In this document: positions 44,262-53,737 of the stretch, piece by piece | How positions within the stretch are numbered: position 1 is the stretch's first letter | How the letters are laid out: every line of letters begins with the position of its first letter | Source: Mesorhizobium sp. LHD-90 | GTDB taxonomy: Bacteria; Pseudomonadota; Alphaproteobacteria; Rhizobiales; Rhizobiaceae | Direction of reading: 5' to 3' | Assembly: GCF_030929505.1 (NCBI RefSeq) | Contig: NZ_JAVFVV010000001.1 | Coordinates: 1-64,000, forward strand | Length of the DNA stretch: 64,000 bases | The notes under the pieces: generated by a model | Told to the model about the DNA's origin: nothing | Database searches by the model: none | The model's input: the letters and a program-made list of their open reading frames with translations, nothing else | Program-made: the position numbers and the translations under genes

Positions 44262-45680
44262 GTGGCGGAGAGCACGGCGGTACGAGTCGACTGGCGGGTG
44301 TTGTGGGCGAGCGGCGACCTTGCCCGCTTCTGCTTCATCTGCCTCGGCATTCTCCTTCACGCCACCAATGAGACGATGGTGGCGACCGTCATGCCGGCCA
44401 TGGTCGGCGAATTGTCGGGTGTGGAACTGGTCGGCTGGTCGCTCGCCGTCTACGAGATCGGCGCCATCACCGCCGGCGCCGCGGCCGGGCGCATGACCAG
44501 CTATGTCTCGCTGCGCACCAACATGGTCGTCGCGGCGCTGCTCTATTCCGCCGGCGCGCTGATCTGTGCGACCTCGCCGTCCATGCCCATCTTCCTCGCG
44601 GGCCGTGTGGTCGAGGGTCTGGGCGGCGGCGCGCTGGTGTCGCTGGCCTTCGTCTCGGTCGAGCGCCTGTTCCCCAAAAACATCTGGCCGCAGCTTTTCG
44701 GCGTGATTTCCGCGATCTGGGGTGTCGCCGCCTTCAGCGGGCCGATGCTCGGCGCGCTGCTTTCCGAGTACCTTTCGTGGCGCTGGGCTTTCGGCGTGTT
44801 CGTCATCGGCGGCCTCGTCGCCGCGCTCGCCAGCCTTGTCGTGCTGCGCGGCCCGGCGGCGACGCGTCGCCGCTCGGACGGCATGGCATTGCCACGTTTC
44901 CCGGTCGCGGCCCTTGCCGTGATGGCGGCAAGCGTCGTGCTGATCGCCCTGGCGGGCGTGAAGGTCGAGCCGCTGCGCTCGTCGCTGCTGCTTGGGGCGG
45001 GCCTAGGCGGCATTGCGCTGTTCTTCCTGCTCGACGCAAGGCTGCCTGCCGCTCGGCTTTTTCCGTCGCGGCCGTTCAACCTGAAGACGCCGCTCGGCAA
45101 CGGCCTGATCATGGTCGCCGCGTTTTCGGTCGCCACCTGCTCCTTCGGCGTCTATGGGCCGCTGATCCTGACCAGCCTGCACGGCATACCGGTGCTGACC
45201 ACGGGCTACATCATCGCCGCCGAATCGATCTCCTGGTCGGTGCTGTCGATCCTTGTCGCCAACGCCCCGCCTGAGCGCGAGCGCGGCATCGTGCTGGCCG
45301 GCGCGCTGATGATCGCCGGCGGCGTCGCCGGCTTCGCCTACGCCGTGCCGGCCGGCAACATCCCGCTGATCCTCGCCTGCGCCATCCTGCAAGGCGGCGG
45401 TTTTGGCATCGCCTGGCCGTTCGTGACGCGCATCATCGTTGCCTCCGCGCCGCCGTCCGAGCAGACGATCGCCTCCTCGGCCATACCGACCATGCAGCGC
45501 ATCGGCTATGCCGTCGGCGCCGCGACCTGCGGCATCGTCGCCAACGCATCCGGCTTCTCGCAAGGCCTCAGCGGCGAGACGGCGGCAAGCGTGGCCTCAT
45601 GGTTGTTCCTTGCCTTCCTGCCGCTCGGCGTGGTCGGGTGCGTCGCCGCCTGGCGGCTGCCGCCGACCTCCGCTTCCTGA
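44262..45680 (+). CDS. MFS transporter, probable multidrug exporter
   Basis: 472-residue protein with 12-14 hydrophobic segments and MFS drug-proton features (NETMVATVMPAMVGELSG near 37-54, AAGRMTSYVSLRTNMV as motif A-like loop, GRVVEGLGGGALVSLAF near 111-127, YLSWRWAFGVFVIGG). GTG at 44262 has GGGAG 6 bases upstream; other in-frame starts fall inside the promoter. The MerR-type promoter suggests induction by a small toxic or redox-active molecule. The LysE gene starts 10 bp after its stop. Confidence 0.9.
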   Translation: MAESTAVRVDWRVLWASGDLARFCFICLGILLHATNETMVATVMPAMVGELSGVELVGWSLAVYEIGAITAGAAAGRMTSYVSLRTNMVVAALLYSAGALICATSPSMPIFLAGRVVEGLGGGALVSLAFVSVERLFPKNIWPQLFGVISAIWGVAAFSGPMLGALLSEYLSWRWAFGVFVIGGLVAALASLVVLRGPAATRRRSDGMALPRFPVAALAVMAASVVLIALAGVKVEPLRSSLLLGAGLGGIALFFLLDARLPAARLFPSRPFNLKTPLGNGLIMVAAFSVATCSFGVYGPLILTSLHGIPVLTTGYIIAAESISWSVLSILVANAPPERERGIVLAGALMIAGGVAGFAYAVPAGNIPLILACAILQGGGFGIAWPFVTRIIVASAPPSEQTIASSAIPTMQRIGYAVGAATCGIVANASGFSQGLSGETAASVASWLFLAFLPLGVVGCVAAWRLPPTSAS

Positions 45681-45690
45681 AAGGATTTTC

Positions 45691-46323
45691 ATGCCCGAGC
45701 AGACAAACCTGGTCGCATTCGCCCTGATCGCGCTCGGTATGGTGCTGACGCCCGGCCCGAACATGATCTATCTGGTGTCGCGCTCGATCAGCCAGGGGCC
45801 GAGGGCCGGCCTGATCTCGCTCTGCGGCGTGGCGCTGGGTTTCGTCTTCTACATGCTCGCGGCCGCCTTCGGCATCACCGCGCTGCTGTTCGCCGTGCCC
45901 TATGCCTACGACGCCCTGCGGCTAGCCGGCGCGGCCTACCTGCTGTGGTTGGCCTGGCAGGCGATCCGGCCCGGCGGCCGCTCGCCGTTCCAGGTCCGCG
46001 ACCTGCCCAGGGACGGCGCGAAGAGGCTGTTCATGATGGGTTTTATCACCAACCTGCTCAACCCGAAGATCGCCATGGTCTACCTGTCGCTGCTGCCGCA
46101 GTTCATCGACCCAGCGCTGGGCAACGTGTTCCTGCAGTCTCTCGCGCTGGGCGCGACGCAGATCGTCATCAGCGTGACCGTGAACGCCATGATCGCGCTG
46201 GCGGCCGGCTCGATAGCGCTGTTCCTGGCCAGGAACCCGCTATGGATCCTGGTGCAGCGCTGGCTGATGGGCACGGTGCTGGCCGGGCTGGCCTACAGGA
46301 TGGCGACCGAGGCGCAGCGATAG
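45691..46323 (+). CDS. LysE/RhtB-family exporter
   Basis: 210-residue membrane protein with six hydrophobic segments and the LysE signature MVLTPGPNMIYLVSRSISQG (residues 17-36), then GVALGFVFYMLAAAFG and FITNLLNPKIAMVYLSLLPQF. It would export amino acids or related compounds. It is 10 bp from the MFS gene and shares its MerR-type promoter, which points to a common export or detoxification task. A convergent vapC gene ends 13 bp later. Confidence 0.92.
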   Translation: MPEQTNLVAFALIALGMVLTPGPNMIYLVSRSISQGPRAGLISLCGVALGFVFYMLAAAFGITALLFAVPYAYDALRLAGAAYLLWLAWQAIRPGGRSPFQVRDLPRDGAKRLFMMGFITNLLNPKIAMVYLSLLPQFIDPALGNVFLQSLALGATQIVISVTVNAMIALAAGSIALFLARNPLWILVQRWLMGTVLAGLAYRMATEAQR

Positions 46324-46336
46324 AAAGGCGCCTCAA

Positions 46337-46738
46337 TCAGTCCTTGAACGGATTGGATATCCGGAGCCTGCCCGCGACCATCATCCCGTGATGCATGTCC
46401 TCGGACCACAGTGTATCGCAATCGTTGGTCAACGCCGCTGCGACGATCATGGCGTCGTAGGTGGAAAAGCCGTGCTTCTCGGCGAGTTCGAGACCTTGTT
46501 CGTGTATCTGGACGGTTACGGGCACCACAGTCAGAAACTCACGAACGAGCCCGAGAAAATCGATGATCTCAGGCCAGGGTTTTCGATGCTTCTTGCGGGA
46601 AACGTTGGCGATCTCATTCAGAACCTGAACGCTGATCAAACCGCCGCCGGCGAGGAGACCGAGCACTTTCGACGCGTCTCGCTCCTCCCGGAATGCTAAG
46701 CCAAGCAGAACATTCGTGTCGAAAAAACTACCGCTCAT
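46337..46738 (-). CDS. vapC: PIN-domain toxin VapC
   Basis: 133-residue PIN ribonuclease with acidic residues in SFFDTNVLLGLAF, VQVLNEIANVS, STYDAMIVAAALTNDCDTLWSEDMHHG. ATG at 46738 overlaps the end of the antitoxin gene by 11 bp; GTG at 46750 is a less likely start. Expected to cleave a structured RNA target when released. Confidence 0.92.
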   Translation of the reverse strand: MSGSFFDTNVLLGLAFREERDASKVLGLLAGGGLISVQVLNEIANVSRKKHRKPWPEIIDFLGLVREFLTVVPVTVQIHEQGLELAEKHGFSTYDAMIVAAALTNDCDTLWSEDMHHGMMVAGRLRISNPFKD

Positions 46739-46958
46739 TGGCCTCTTCACGGTCGAACGTGAAGTCCGCAGGGAGCCAACCGCGGTAGGCGCGCAAGCGC
46801 TCCAGCAATTCCTCCTTGCGGGGCTTGCGCGTTACACCGAGTTCGTGGTCGTCGATGACCGACAACTTGATCTCATCACCCTCTTTGAGGTCGAGCGCCT
46901 CGGCTACGGCGGCGGGTAGGCGAACCGCAAGGCTATTACCCCATCGCGAGACTTTCAT
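46728..46958 (-). CDS. vapB: AbrB/MazE-type antitoxin VapB
   Basis: 76-residue protein with the swapped-hairpin DNA-binding motif (MKVSRWGNSLAVRLPAAVAE, ALDLKEGDEIKLSV, residues 1-38) and a C-terminal toxin-binding tail (RKEELLERLRAYRGWLPADF). ATG at 46958 was chosen because the domain starts there; an upstream in-frame start at 47045 would run across the palindromic operator. It neutralises VapC and represses its own operon. Confidence 0.92.
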   Translation of the reverse strand: MKVSRWGNSLAVRLPAAVAEALDLKEGDEIKLSVIDDHELGVTRKPRKEELLERLRAYRGWLPADFTFDREEANER

Positions 46959-46990
46959 GCGACGAATTCCTTGGATACACGATCGTGAAA

Positions 46991-47016
46991 TGTATATCCG
47001 CCATAGCGGATATACA
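46991..47016 (-). promoter_or_regulatory. Palindromic operator of vapBC
   Basis: A perfect dyad, TGTATATCCGC-CATA-GCGGATATACA (11-bp arms), lies 33-58 bp upstream of the vapB start. Inside each arm TATATCC/GGATATA resembles a -10 region, so binding of the antitoxin or complex would block transcription. Confidence 0.75.
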
Positions 47017-47042
47017 AGCTGTCCGGTCTCACGCAATGACAA

Positions 47043-47072
47043 CAAAAAGCCCGGCGCGGTGGCCGGGCTGTT
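47043..47072 (-). terminator. Intrinsic terminator of the pnt operon
   Basis: On the minus strand an 8-bp GC-rich stem (AGCCCGGC / GCCGGGCT) with a 6-nt loop is followed by TTTTTGT, 27 bp after the pntB stop. It separates the transhydrogenase operon from vapBC downstream. Confidence 0.8.
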
Positions 47073-47098
47073 TTGATAGATTTCGGCTTGTCAGCCGG

Positions 47099-48502
47099 TC
47101 AGTGATCCATCGCCTTGACGATCTCTTCCGTCATCTTCTTGGCGTCGCCGAGCAGCATCATGGTGCCGTCCTTGTAGAACAGCGTGTTGTCGATGCCGGC
47201 GTAGCCCGAGCCGAGCGAGCGCTTGACGAACAGGCAGGTGCGAGCCTTGTCGACGTCGAGGATGGGCATGCCGTAGATCGGCGAGGACTTGTCGTCGCGC
47301 GCCGAGGGGTTGGTCACATCGTTGGCGCCGATGACGTAGGCCACGTCGGCCTGCGCGAACTCGGAGTTGATATCCTCCAGCTCGAACACCTCGTCATAAG
47401 GCACGTTGGCCTCGGCGAGCAGCACGTTCATGTGGCCGGGCATGCGCCCGGCGACCGGATGGATGGCGTATTTCACTTCGACCCCGGCGGCCTTGAGCTT
47501 GTCGGCCATCTCGCGCAGCGCATGCTGGGCCTGGGCGACTGCCATGCCATAGCCGGGCACGATGATCACCTTCTGCGCGTTCATCATCAGATAGGCGGCG
47601 TCGTCGGCCGAACCCTGCTTGACCGTGCGCTCGATGCCGTCGTCGGCGGCAGCCGCCGTCTCGCCGCCAAACCCGCCGAGGATGACGGAGATGAAGGAGC
47701 GGTTCATGCCCTTGCACATGATGTACGACAGGATGGCGCCGGACGAGCCGACCAGCGCGCCGGTGATGATCAGCGCCAGATTGCCCAGCGTGAAGCCGAG
47801 TGCGGCCGCCGCCCAGCCGGAATAGCTGTTCAGCATCGACACTACCACCGGCATGTCGGCGCCGCCGATCGGGATGATAAGAAGGACGCCCAGCGCCAGC
47901 GAGGCGATCACGATCAGCCAGAAGATGGTCGTGCTCTCGGTAACGACCAGCGCCACGATCAGGGCGACCAGCGCCGCGCCGAGCAGGATGTTGATGACGT
48001 GGCGCGCCGGCAAAAGGATCGGCTTGCCCGACATGCGGCCGTCGAGCTTCAGGAAGGCGATGACCGAGCCGGTGAAGGTGATGGCGCCGATGGCGACGCC
48101 GAGGCTCATCTCGACCAGCGCTTGGCTATGGATGTCGTCGATCTCGCCGATGCCAAAACTGGTCGGCGAGTAGATCGCGGCGGCAGCCACCATGACCGCG
48201 GCCAGACCGACGAGGCTGTGGAAGGCGGCGACCAGTTGCGGCATCGCCGTCATGGCGATGCGGCGGGCGATATAGGCGCCTGCACCGCCGCCTATGACGA
48301 GACCGACGAGGATCAGACCGGCCCCGCCGGCGGTCAGCGTGTCGAGGGTCAGCGCCAGCGTGGTCAGAATCGCGATGGTCATGCCGACCATGCCGTAAAG
48401 ATTGCCTTGGCGGCTGGTGGTCGGATGCGACAGGCCCCGCAGCGCCAGGATGAACAGGATGCCGGAGACGAGGTAGAGGAAGGAGGCGACGTTCTCGTTC
48501 AC
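47099..48502 (-). CDS. pntB: NAD(P) transhydrogenase subunit beta
   Basis: 467-residue protein. The N-terminal ~265 residues hold eight or nine membrane segments, and the C-terminal ~190 are the NADP-binding dIII domain (KVIIVPGYGMAVAQAQHALR, GRMPGHMNVLLAEANVPYD, VIGANDVTNPSARDD, KRSLGSGYAGIDN). GTG at 48502 begins the NENVASFLYLVSG family start, 1 bp after pntAb. It uses the proton gradient to make NADPH from NADH. Third gene of the operon. Confidence 0.95.
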   Translation of the reverse strand: MNENVASFLYLVSGILFILALRGLSHPTTSRQGNLYGMVGMTIAILTTLALTLDTLTAGGAGLILVGLVIGGGAGAYIARRIAMTAMPQLVAAFHSLVGLAAVMVAAAAIYSPTSFGIGEIDDIHSQALVEMSLGVAIGAITFTGSVIAFLKLDGRMSGKPILLPARHVINILLGAALVALIVALVVTESTTIFWLIVIASLALGVLLIIPIGGADMPVVVSMLNSYSGWAAAALGFTLGNLALIITGALVGSSGAILSYIMCKGMNRSFISVILGGFGGETAAAADDGIERTVKQGSADDAAYLMMNAQKVIIVPGYGMAVAQAQHALREMADKLKAAGVEVKYAIHPVAGRMPGHMNVLLAEANVPYDEVFELEDINSEFAQADVAYVIGANDVTNPSARDDKSSPIYGMPILDVDKARTCLFVKRSLGSGYAGIDNTLFYKDGTMMLLGDAKKMTEEIVKAMDH

Positions 48503-48503
48503 G

Positions 48504-48926
48504 TCACTTCTCCTTCTTCTTGTACATGGCGAGCATGCGCTGGGTGACCAGGAAGCCGCCAAAGATGTTGACCGACACCAGCATCAGGGCGACGAAGCCG
48601 AAACCGCTGGCGAGCCCCGATGCCGAGATGCCGACCGCCAGCAGCGCGCCGACCACGATCACCGAGGAGATGGCGTTGGTGACGGCCATCAGTGGCGTGT
48701 GCAGGGCCGGCGTCACCGACCAGACGACGTAGTAGCCGACAAAGATCGCCAGCACGAAGATGGCGAAGCGGAAGACGAAGGGGTCGATTGCCCCGCCCGA
48801 CAGCGCATGCGCCGCGTCGCCAGCCGCATCGGCCGCCGCCGGCGCATTGGCGAGATCCTGAACCGCAAGCTTCACCGCCTCGCTTGCCTGATCGAGTTGT
48901 TCGAGGGCTTTCTGCAAGGCGTCCAT
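48504..48926 (-). CDS. pntAb: NAD(P) transhydrogenase subunit alpha part 2
   Basis: 140-residue membrane part of the split alpha subunit, with an Ala-rich amphipathic N-terminus (~1-45) and three hydrophobic segments ([56 protein letters not shown]). It ends with the usual basic tail ([11 protein letters not shown]). ATG 48926 overlaps the last base of the pntAa stop codon. Confidence 0.95.
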   Translation of the reverse strand: MDALQKALEQLDQASEAVKLAVQDLANAPAAADAAGDAAHALSGGAIDPFVFRFAIFVLAIFVGYYVVWSVTPALHTPLMAVTNAISSVIVVGALLAVGISASGLASGFGFVALMLVSVNIFGGFLVTQRMLAMYKKKEK

Positions 48927-50203
48927 CAGGCGGTCCCCCCGGTCTTAGGCTTCCTGGGCGCGGCGGGTTTTTTCGACGCGGCTTTCTTCGCCCGTGCCGG
49001 CTTGTCGCTTGCCTCGGCGACCAAAATCGTCGCCGGGATCGCCGGCGGCTCGACATGCGGCTCTTCTACCGCCTTGACGAAGTTCGGATGCACGACCTTT
49101 CCGCCATCGGTCAGCATGGTCGCCTTCACCAGTTCGTCGTCGCGCTTGATGGCAAGCTCCTTCTTCGCCTTGTCGATCATCGTCTCCAGGAAGGCGAACA
49201 GGTTTTTCGCATAGAGCAGCGAGGCGGATGCCGCGACCCGGCCCGGCACGTTGAGGTGGCCGACGATCTTCACGCCGTTCGGCGTCGTCACCACCTCGCC
49301 CGGGCTGGCTCCCTCGACATTGCCGCCGCGCTCGACCGCGAGGTCGACGATCACCGAGCCGGCCTTCATCGAGGCGACCATCGCCGCCGAGACCAGTTTC
49401 GGCGCCGGGCGGCCGGGAATGAGAGCCGTGGTGATGACGATGTCCTGCTTGGCGATGTGCTCGGCCGTCAGCGCCGCCTGCTTGGCCTGGTATTCCTTCG
49501 ACATCTCCTTGGCGTAACCGCCCGCCGTTTCGGCCGCCTTGAACTCCTCGTCCTCGACCGCCAGGAATTTCGCGCCGAGCGACTGCACCTGCTCCTTGAC
49601 CGCAGGGCGCACGTCGGTCGCCGTCACGACGGCGCCGAGGCGGCGCGCCGTGGCGATCGCCTGCAGACCGGCGACGCCGACGCCCATGACGAAGACCTTC
49701 GCCGCCGGCACGGTGCCGGCCGCCGTCATCATCATCGGCATGGCGCGGTCGTATTCGGCGGCGCCGTCGATCACCGCCTGGTAGCCGGCGAGGTTGGCCT
49801 GGCTGGACAACACGTCCATCACCTGGGCGCGGGTGATGCGCGGCATCAGCTCCATGGCGAAACCGGTCACGCCGGCCTTGGCCATGTCGGCAAGGGCAGC
49901 GTCATTGCCGTAGGGATCCATGATCGCCAGCACGGCGGCGCCGGGCTTGTAGCCCTTGAGTTCGGCAGCCGTCGGCCGGCGGACCTTCAGCACGACGTCG
50001 GCCTTGGCCACGTCGGCCGCCTTGCCAATGGCCGCGCCGGCAGCCTGGAAGTCGGCGTCGAGGATGCGCGAGCCCAGGCCCGCGCCGGTCTCGACGATCA
50101 CCTCGAAGCCAAATCCCGTCAGCCGCTTCACCGTATCCGGCGAAGCTCCGACACGCGGTTCCGCCGCGTCGACTTCCTTGGGTACGAAAATGACTTGTCC
50201 CAC
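48926..50203 (-). CDS. pntAa: NAD(P) transhydrogenase subunit alpha part 1
   Basis: 425-residue soluble NAD-binding dI subunit ([59 protein letters not shown]). The last ~60 residues are an Ala/Lys/Pro-rich extension ([18 protein letters not shown]) beyond the family core. It hands hydride from NADH to the PntB NADP domain. Last residues and length agree with rhizobial homologues in my memory. Confidence 0.95.
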   Translation of the reverse strand: MGQVIFVPKEVDAAEPRVGASPDTVKRLTGFGFEVIVETGAGLGSRILDADFQAAGAAIGKAADVAKADVVLKVRRPTAAELKGYKPGAAVLAIMDPYGNDAALADMAKAGVTGFAMELMPRITRAQVMDVLSSQANLAGYQAVIDGAAEYDRAMPMMMTAAGTVPAAKVFVMGVGVAGLQAIATARRLGAVVTATDVRPAVKEQVQSLGAKFLAVEDEEFKAAETAGGYAKEMSKEYQAKQAALTAEHIAKQDIVITTALIPGRPAPKLVSAAMVASMKAGSVIVDLAVERGGNVEGASPGEVVTTPNGVKIVGHLNVPGRVAASASLLYAKNLFAFLETMIDKAKKELAIKRDDELVKATMLTDGGKVVHPNFVKAVEEPHVEPPAIPATILVAEASDKPARAKKAASKKPAAPRKPKTGGTA

Positions 50204-50291
50204 CGCCTCAATCCCTCCGGTTGGAACGTTGCCCCTCCATGCGGCGGAAACGATCGGCCGCGGACGAAATCGTCAGGCGGGAACGGGTTTG

Positions 50292-50540
50292 TCAGGTGAT
50301 ATGCGCGGGCATGTCGCGCAGCACATATCCGCCGCCGCCCACGAGAATGATGAACAGGAGCAGCGAAGAGAAGAAGCCGCCGCCGGCAAAAAAGCCGAAG
50401 GCCATTGCCGCCAGCAGCGCGACGCAGACGATCGTGCTCCATTTCGCCAGTTGCACGAACAACCTGTAGGTCTTTTCGTGCTCGGCATATTCCATCTTGG
50501 CGCCCAGCTCGAGCGGTCCGGTCGGGGTTTGGTCGGCCAT
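50292..50540 (-). CDS. aa3-type cytochrome c oxidase subunit IV
   Basis: 82-residue protein with hydrophilic N-terminus (LGAKMEYAEHEKTYRLFV) and two hydrophobic segments (~33-52 and 58-72). The MEYAEHEKTY motif identifies the small bacterial aa3 oxidase subunit IV family. ATG at 50540 was chosen since MADQTPTGP begins the family. It lies 88 bp upstream of pntAa on the same strand, apart from the other oxidase genes. Confidence 0.88.
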   Translation of the reverse strand: MADQTPTGPLELGAKMEYAEHEKTYRLFVQLAKWSTIVCVALLAAMAFGFFAGGGFFSSLLLFIILVGGGGYVLRDMPAHIT

Positions 50541-50867
50541 GCTGTCCCTCCGAAGGTCTCCCCGGCACATAGCGAAATCATGCCGCGAGGGCAATGGCGT
50601 GATTGGCCGTATGAGTGCGACAAGAGCGACGCATTTTTCTTGAAAATCGGAAGCGATGTCAGCGACGGATTTCCGGCCCGCCAAAGTTTCGGCGTAGTTG
50701 AAGCCGCGGATCGCCTCGGCGCGCCTTCTTCCGGCGCCGGTCGTTTGCTATTGTTCGCCCATTGCCAGCGGGTCGACCATGGCGAAAACACGTCCCGAAA
50801 AAACGACAGTCGGGAAGACGAACTTGTGAGCAAAAATCCTCCCGCAACCGCGGTCATGGGGTTCATC
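50541..50867. other. Divergent intergenic region
   Basis: 327 bases between the oxidase subunit gene and the nuclease-fold gene. No operator, RNA or extra gene is recognised. Confidence 0.4.
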
Positions 50868-51488
50868 ATGAATTGCCCCGAACCGATACCGCGCACGCAC
50901 TATCTTGCCGGGCTGCTGCTTGTCGCCGCGTACCTGGGCGCAGCGTCCTCGCCGGCGGTGGCGCAGAGCGCGGCCAATCCGTCCGATCCGCTGTGGTCCG
51001 ATGCGCCGAAGCGGATCGACCGCGGCAGTCAGCGGTTCGAACGCCTGCCCGACACCAATGCCCGGCAGGCGGAGGCCAAAGCTGCCCGCTATCCGCTGCG
51101 TCTGAAACGCACGCTTCCCTACATCGTCGTCGACAGCGTCAGCTTCGTGCAGGAAGGCAAGAAGTACCGCCTCGCCGAACTCGAACCCGTGCCCGCGGCA
51201 AAAACCTGCAAGAACCCGGATGGCCAGCGCTGGGCGTGCGGGCTAAAGGCACGCGTGGCGCTCAGCCGGCTGCTGAGGGCCAAGCCGATCCGCTGCGCGC
51301 CGCTCGGCGAGAAGGACGGCTTCATGCTGGTCGAATGCGTGCGCAACGAGAAAGATCTCGGCGGGACGCTTGCCGCCGCCGGCTATGCGCTGACACCTGC
51401 CGGCAAGGACCGCTACCGCGCCGAGGAGGAAGAGGCCCGCAAAGGGAGAAAGGGCGTGTGGCAAGCCGAACCGGTCGATGGAAACTGA
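50868..51488 (+). CDS. Exported SNase-like (thermonuclease-fold) protein
   Basis: About 206 residues with a Sec signal peptide (YLAGLLLVAAYLGAASSPAVAQ, cleavage near residue 33). Residues ~85-200 resemble a staphylococcal-nuclease OB fold (YIVVDSVSFVQEGKKYRLAE, CGLKARVALSRLLRAKPIRC, EGYA-type LAAAGYALTP, EEEEARKGRKGVWQ). The nuclease core Arg/Glu pair is not clearly conserved, so it may bind rather than cut nucleic acid. GGGG precedes ATG 50868; ATG 50856 and GTG 50826 are in phase. Confidence 0.75.
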   Translation: MNCPEPIPRTHYLAGLLLVAAYLGAASSPAVAQSAANPSDPLWSDAPKRIDRGSQRFERLPDTNARQAEAKAARYPLRLKRTLPYIVVDSVSFVQEGKKYRLAELEPVPAAKTCKNPDGQRWACGLKARVALSRLLRAKPIRCAPLGEKDGFMLVECVRNEKDLGGTLAAAGYALTPAGKDRYRAEEEEARKGRKGVWQAEPVDGN

Positions 51489-51634
51489 TGATCCGACGAG
51501 GCGAAGGGGTGCTTCCACAAACCAAAGATGGCTTGCGCGGCCGTATCGGCGAAACGCCTGGAGGGCAAATTCAGTGCCTGCATCCGCTGCTGTTCACCGA
51601 AACGTGCGTCGCCGTTGGCGCTGTGCGCCTGACT

Positions 51635-51943
51635 TCAAACATCGTCGCCGGACAAGACAACCGAATTCTCCCAATTGTCGCCCGCGGCGACAATGCAGCT
51701 TCTGCCGGTCACATCGGTGATGACGATCGTCCATGTCCCGGTTTCGGCGACGAAAATCTCCATGACCGCGACCTGGCCGATTGTCCCGACACCTAGCTGC
51801 TTTTCCTGGAACTTTTCGCCGAGTTGCGCGACCAGGTTGCCGTGCCCGGTGCAGAACACGTACTGCGCGTCCGCCGTATATGTGCCTACCGCGATAAAGG
51901 CTGCCGCAAGCAGCGCCTTCGTCCAACCGACCACCCGTGCCAT
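51635..51943 (-). CDS. Small secreted hypothetical protein
   Basis: 102 residues from ATG 51943, which has a perfect AGGAGG. Residues 1-25 form a Sec signal (WTKALLAAAFIAVGTYTADA-Q). The mature part has two Cys (YVFCTGHGN, GRSCIVAAGDNWENSV) that may pair, and beta-rich sequence (GTWTIVITDVTG). It resembles small periplasmic proteins seen in rhizobia, without known function. Confidence 0.75.
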   Translation of the reverse strand: MARVVGWTKALLAAAFIAVGTYTADAQYVFCTGHGNLVAQLGEKFQEKQLGVGTIGQVAVMEIFVAETGTWTIVITDVTGRSCIVAAGDNWENSVVLSGDDV

Positions 51944-52160
51944 AAGGCACCTCCTTTGGCCGCCCTCGCACGGCGGAAGGAGGAAACTCACCCCGCCGAA
52001 GCGTTTTGGGCCGGCTTAGACATCGTCATCGCGCTCTCCCCTGCGCTTTCTGTCTCGATAGCGAGAACTCTATGTTCCCGTTATGTCCAATATATGGGAT
52101 GCGGCGAAAATGCGCGCAAGCACATTTGCGTGAACGTCGGCGATCTGTCCGAGACGAAAA
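51944..52160. other. Gene-free stretch
   Basis: Carries the promoter side of the small secreted protein gene and the region past the mmsA terminator; ~52060-52160 is lower in GC. No gene or RNA recognised. Confidence 0.4.
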
Positions 52161-52184
52161 CGCCGGAGCGGTGAGGCTCCGGCG
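52161..52184 (-). terminator. Intrinsic terminator of mmsA
   Basis: Perfect 9-bp arms CGCCGGAGC / GCTCCGGCG with a 6-nt loop, followed on the minus strand by TTTTCG, 57 bp after the mmsA stop. Confidence 0.75.
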
Positions 52185-52240
52185 ATTAAAATGTGGCTTG
52201 TATCGGGAACAACTCGTTGGCGAGCCGTCAAATGACCCGG

Positions 52241-53737
52241 TCAGTTCATCGTCGGGATGACGAACTCCGCGCCTTCCTTCACACCCGACGGCCAGCGCGA
52301 GGTGACGGTCTTGGTCTTGGTGTAGAAGCGGAAGGCGTCCGGCCCGTGCTGGTTCAGGTCGCCGAAGCCCGAGCCTTTCCAGCCGCCGAAGGTGTAATAG
52401 GCGATTGGCACCGGGATCGGCACGTTGATGCCGACCATGCCGACCTGCACCTTGGAAGCGAAGTCGCGCGCCGCGTCGCCGTCGCGGGTGAAGATGGCGA
52501 CGCCATTGCCCATCTCGTGTTCGTTTGGCAGGCGCAGCGCTTCCTCGTAATTCTTGGCGCGCACCACCGACAGCACGGGGCCAAAGATCTCTTCCTTGTA
52601 GATGCGCATGTCGGCGGTCACGTCGTCGAACAGGCATCCGCCCATATAGTAACCGTTCTCGTAGCCCTGCATCTTGAAGTTGCGGCCGTCGACGACCAGT
52701 TTGGCACCTTCCTTGATGCCGGTGTCGACATAACCCTTGATGCGCTCCAGCGCCTGGGCGGTGACGACCGGGCCGAAATCGGCGGAACTGTCGGTCGAGG
52801 GACCGACCTTCAGGCTTTCGACGCGCGGGATCAGCCTCTCCATCAGGCGATCGGCGGTGTCCTTGCCGACCGGCACCGCCACCGAGATCGCCATGCAGCG
52901 CTCGCCGGCCGAGCCGTAGCCGGCGCCGATGAGGGCGTCGACCGTCTGGTCCATGTCGGCGTCGGGCATGATGATCATGTGATTCTTGGCGCCGCCGAAG
53001 CACTGAACGCGCTTTCCGGCCGCGCATCCGCGTGAATAGATGTATTCGGCGATCGGCGTCGAGCCGACGAAGCCGACGGCCTTGACGTCGCGGTCGTCGA
53101 GGATCGCGTCGACCACCTCCTTGTCGCCGTTGACGACGTTCAAGATGCCCGCCGGCAGGCCGGCCTCGATGAACAGTTCGGCGATCCTGAGCGGCACGCC
53201 GGGGTCGCGCTCGGAAGGCTTCAGAATGAAGGCGTTGCCGCAGGCGATGGCCGGGGCGATCTTCCACAGCGGGATCATGGCGGGGAAGTTGAACGGGGTG
53301 ATGCCGGCGACCACGCCGAGCGCCTGCCGCATGGAATAGACGTCGATGCCGGGGCCGGCTCCGTCGGTGAACTCGCCCTTCATCATGTGCGGGGCGCCGA
53401 TGCAGACCTCGACGACTTCCAGCCCGCGCTGAATGTCGCCCTTGGCGTCGGCGATGGTTTTCCCGTGCTCGCGGGCCAGAATATCGGCCAGCGAATCGTA
53501 CTCGCGGTTGGCGAGCTCCAAAAACTTCATCAGCACGCGCACGCGGCGCTGCGGATTGGTGGCGGCCCAGGCCGGCTGCGCGGCCTTGGCGTTCTCGACG
53601 GCGGCGCGCAATTCAGCCTTGGAGGCCAGCGCGACGGTGCCGCGCACCGTGCCGTCCATCGGCTGCATGACGTCTTGGCTGCGGCCGCTGGTGCCGGCGA
53701 CATGCTTGCCGCCGATGAAATGCCCGTATTCGATCAT
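52241..53737 (-). CDS. mmsA: CoA-acylating methylmalonate-semialdehyde dehydrogenase
   Basis: 498-residue ALDH-family enzyme. The nucleophile is Cys281 in GSAGERCMAISVAV. The usual general-base Glu position reads GGAKNHMIIMPDA, where the CoA-dependent family has Asn, so both features mark MmsA/IolA. It converts methylmalonate semialdehyde to propionyl-CoA in valine and pyrimidine breakdown, or malonate semialdehyde to acetyl-CoA in inositol breakdown. Monocistronic with its own terminator. The divergent LysR gene is the likely regulator. Confidence 0.93.
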   Translation of the reverse strand: MIEYGHFIGGKHVAGTSGRSQDVMQPMDGTVRGTVALASKAELRAAVENAKAAQPAWAATNPQRRVRVLMKFLELANREYDSLADILAREHGKTIADAKGDIQRGLEVVEVCIGAPHMMKGEFTDGAGPGIDVYSMRQALGVVAGITPFNFPAMIPLWKIAPAIACGNAFILKPSERDPGVPLRIAELFIEAGLPAGILNVVNGDKEVVDAILDDRDVKAVGFVGSTPIAEYIYSRGCAAGKRVQCFGGAKNHMIIMPDADMDQTVDALIGAGYGSAGERCMAISVAVPVGKDTADRLMERLIPRVESLKVGPSTDSSADFGPVVTAQALERIKGYVDTGIKEGAKLVVDGRNFKMQGYENGYYMGGCLFDDVTADMRIYKEEIFGPVLSVVRAKNYEEALRLPNEHEMGNGVAIFTRDGDAARDFASKVQVGMVGINVPIPVPIAYYTFGGWKGSGFGDLNQHGPDAFRFYTKTKTVTSRWPSGVKEGAEFVIPTMN

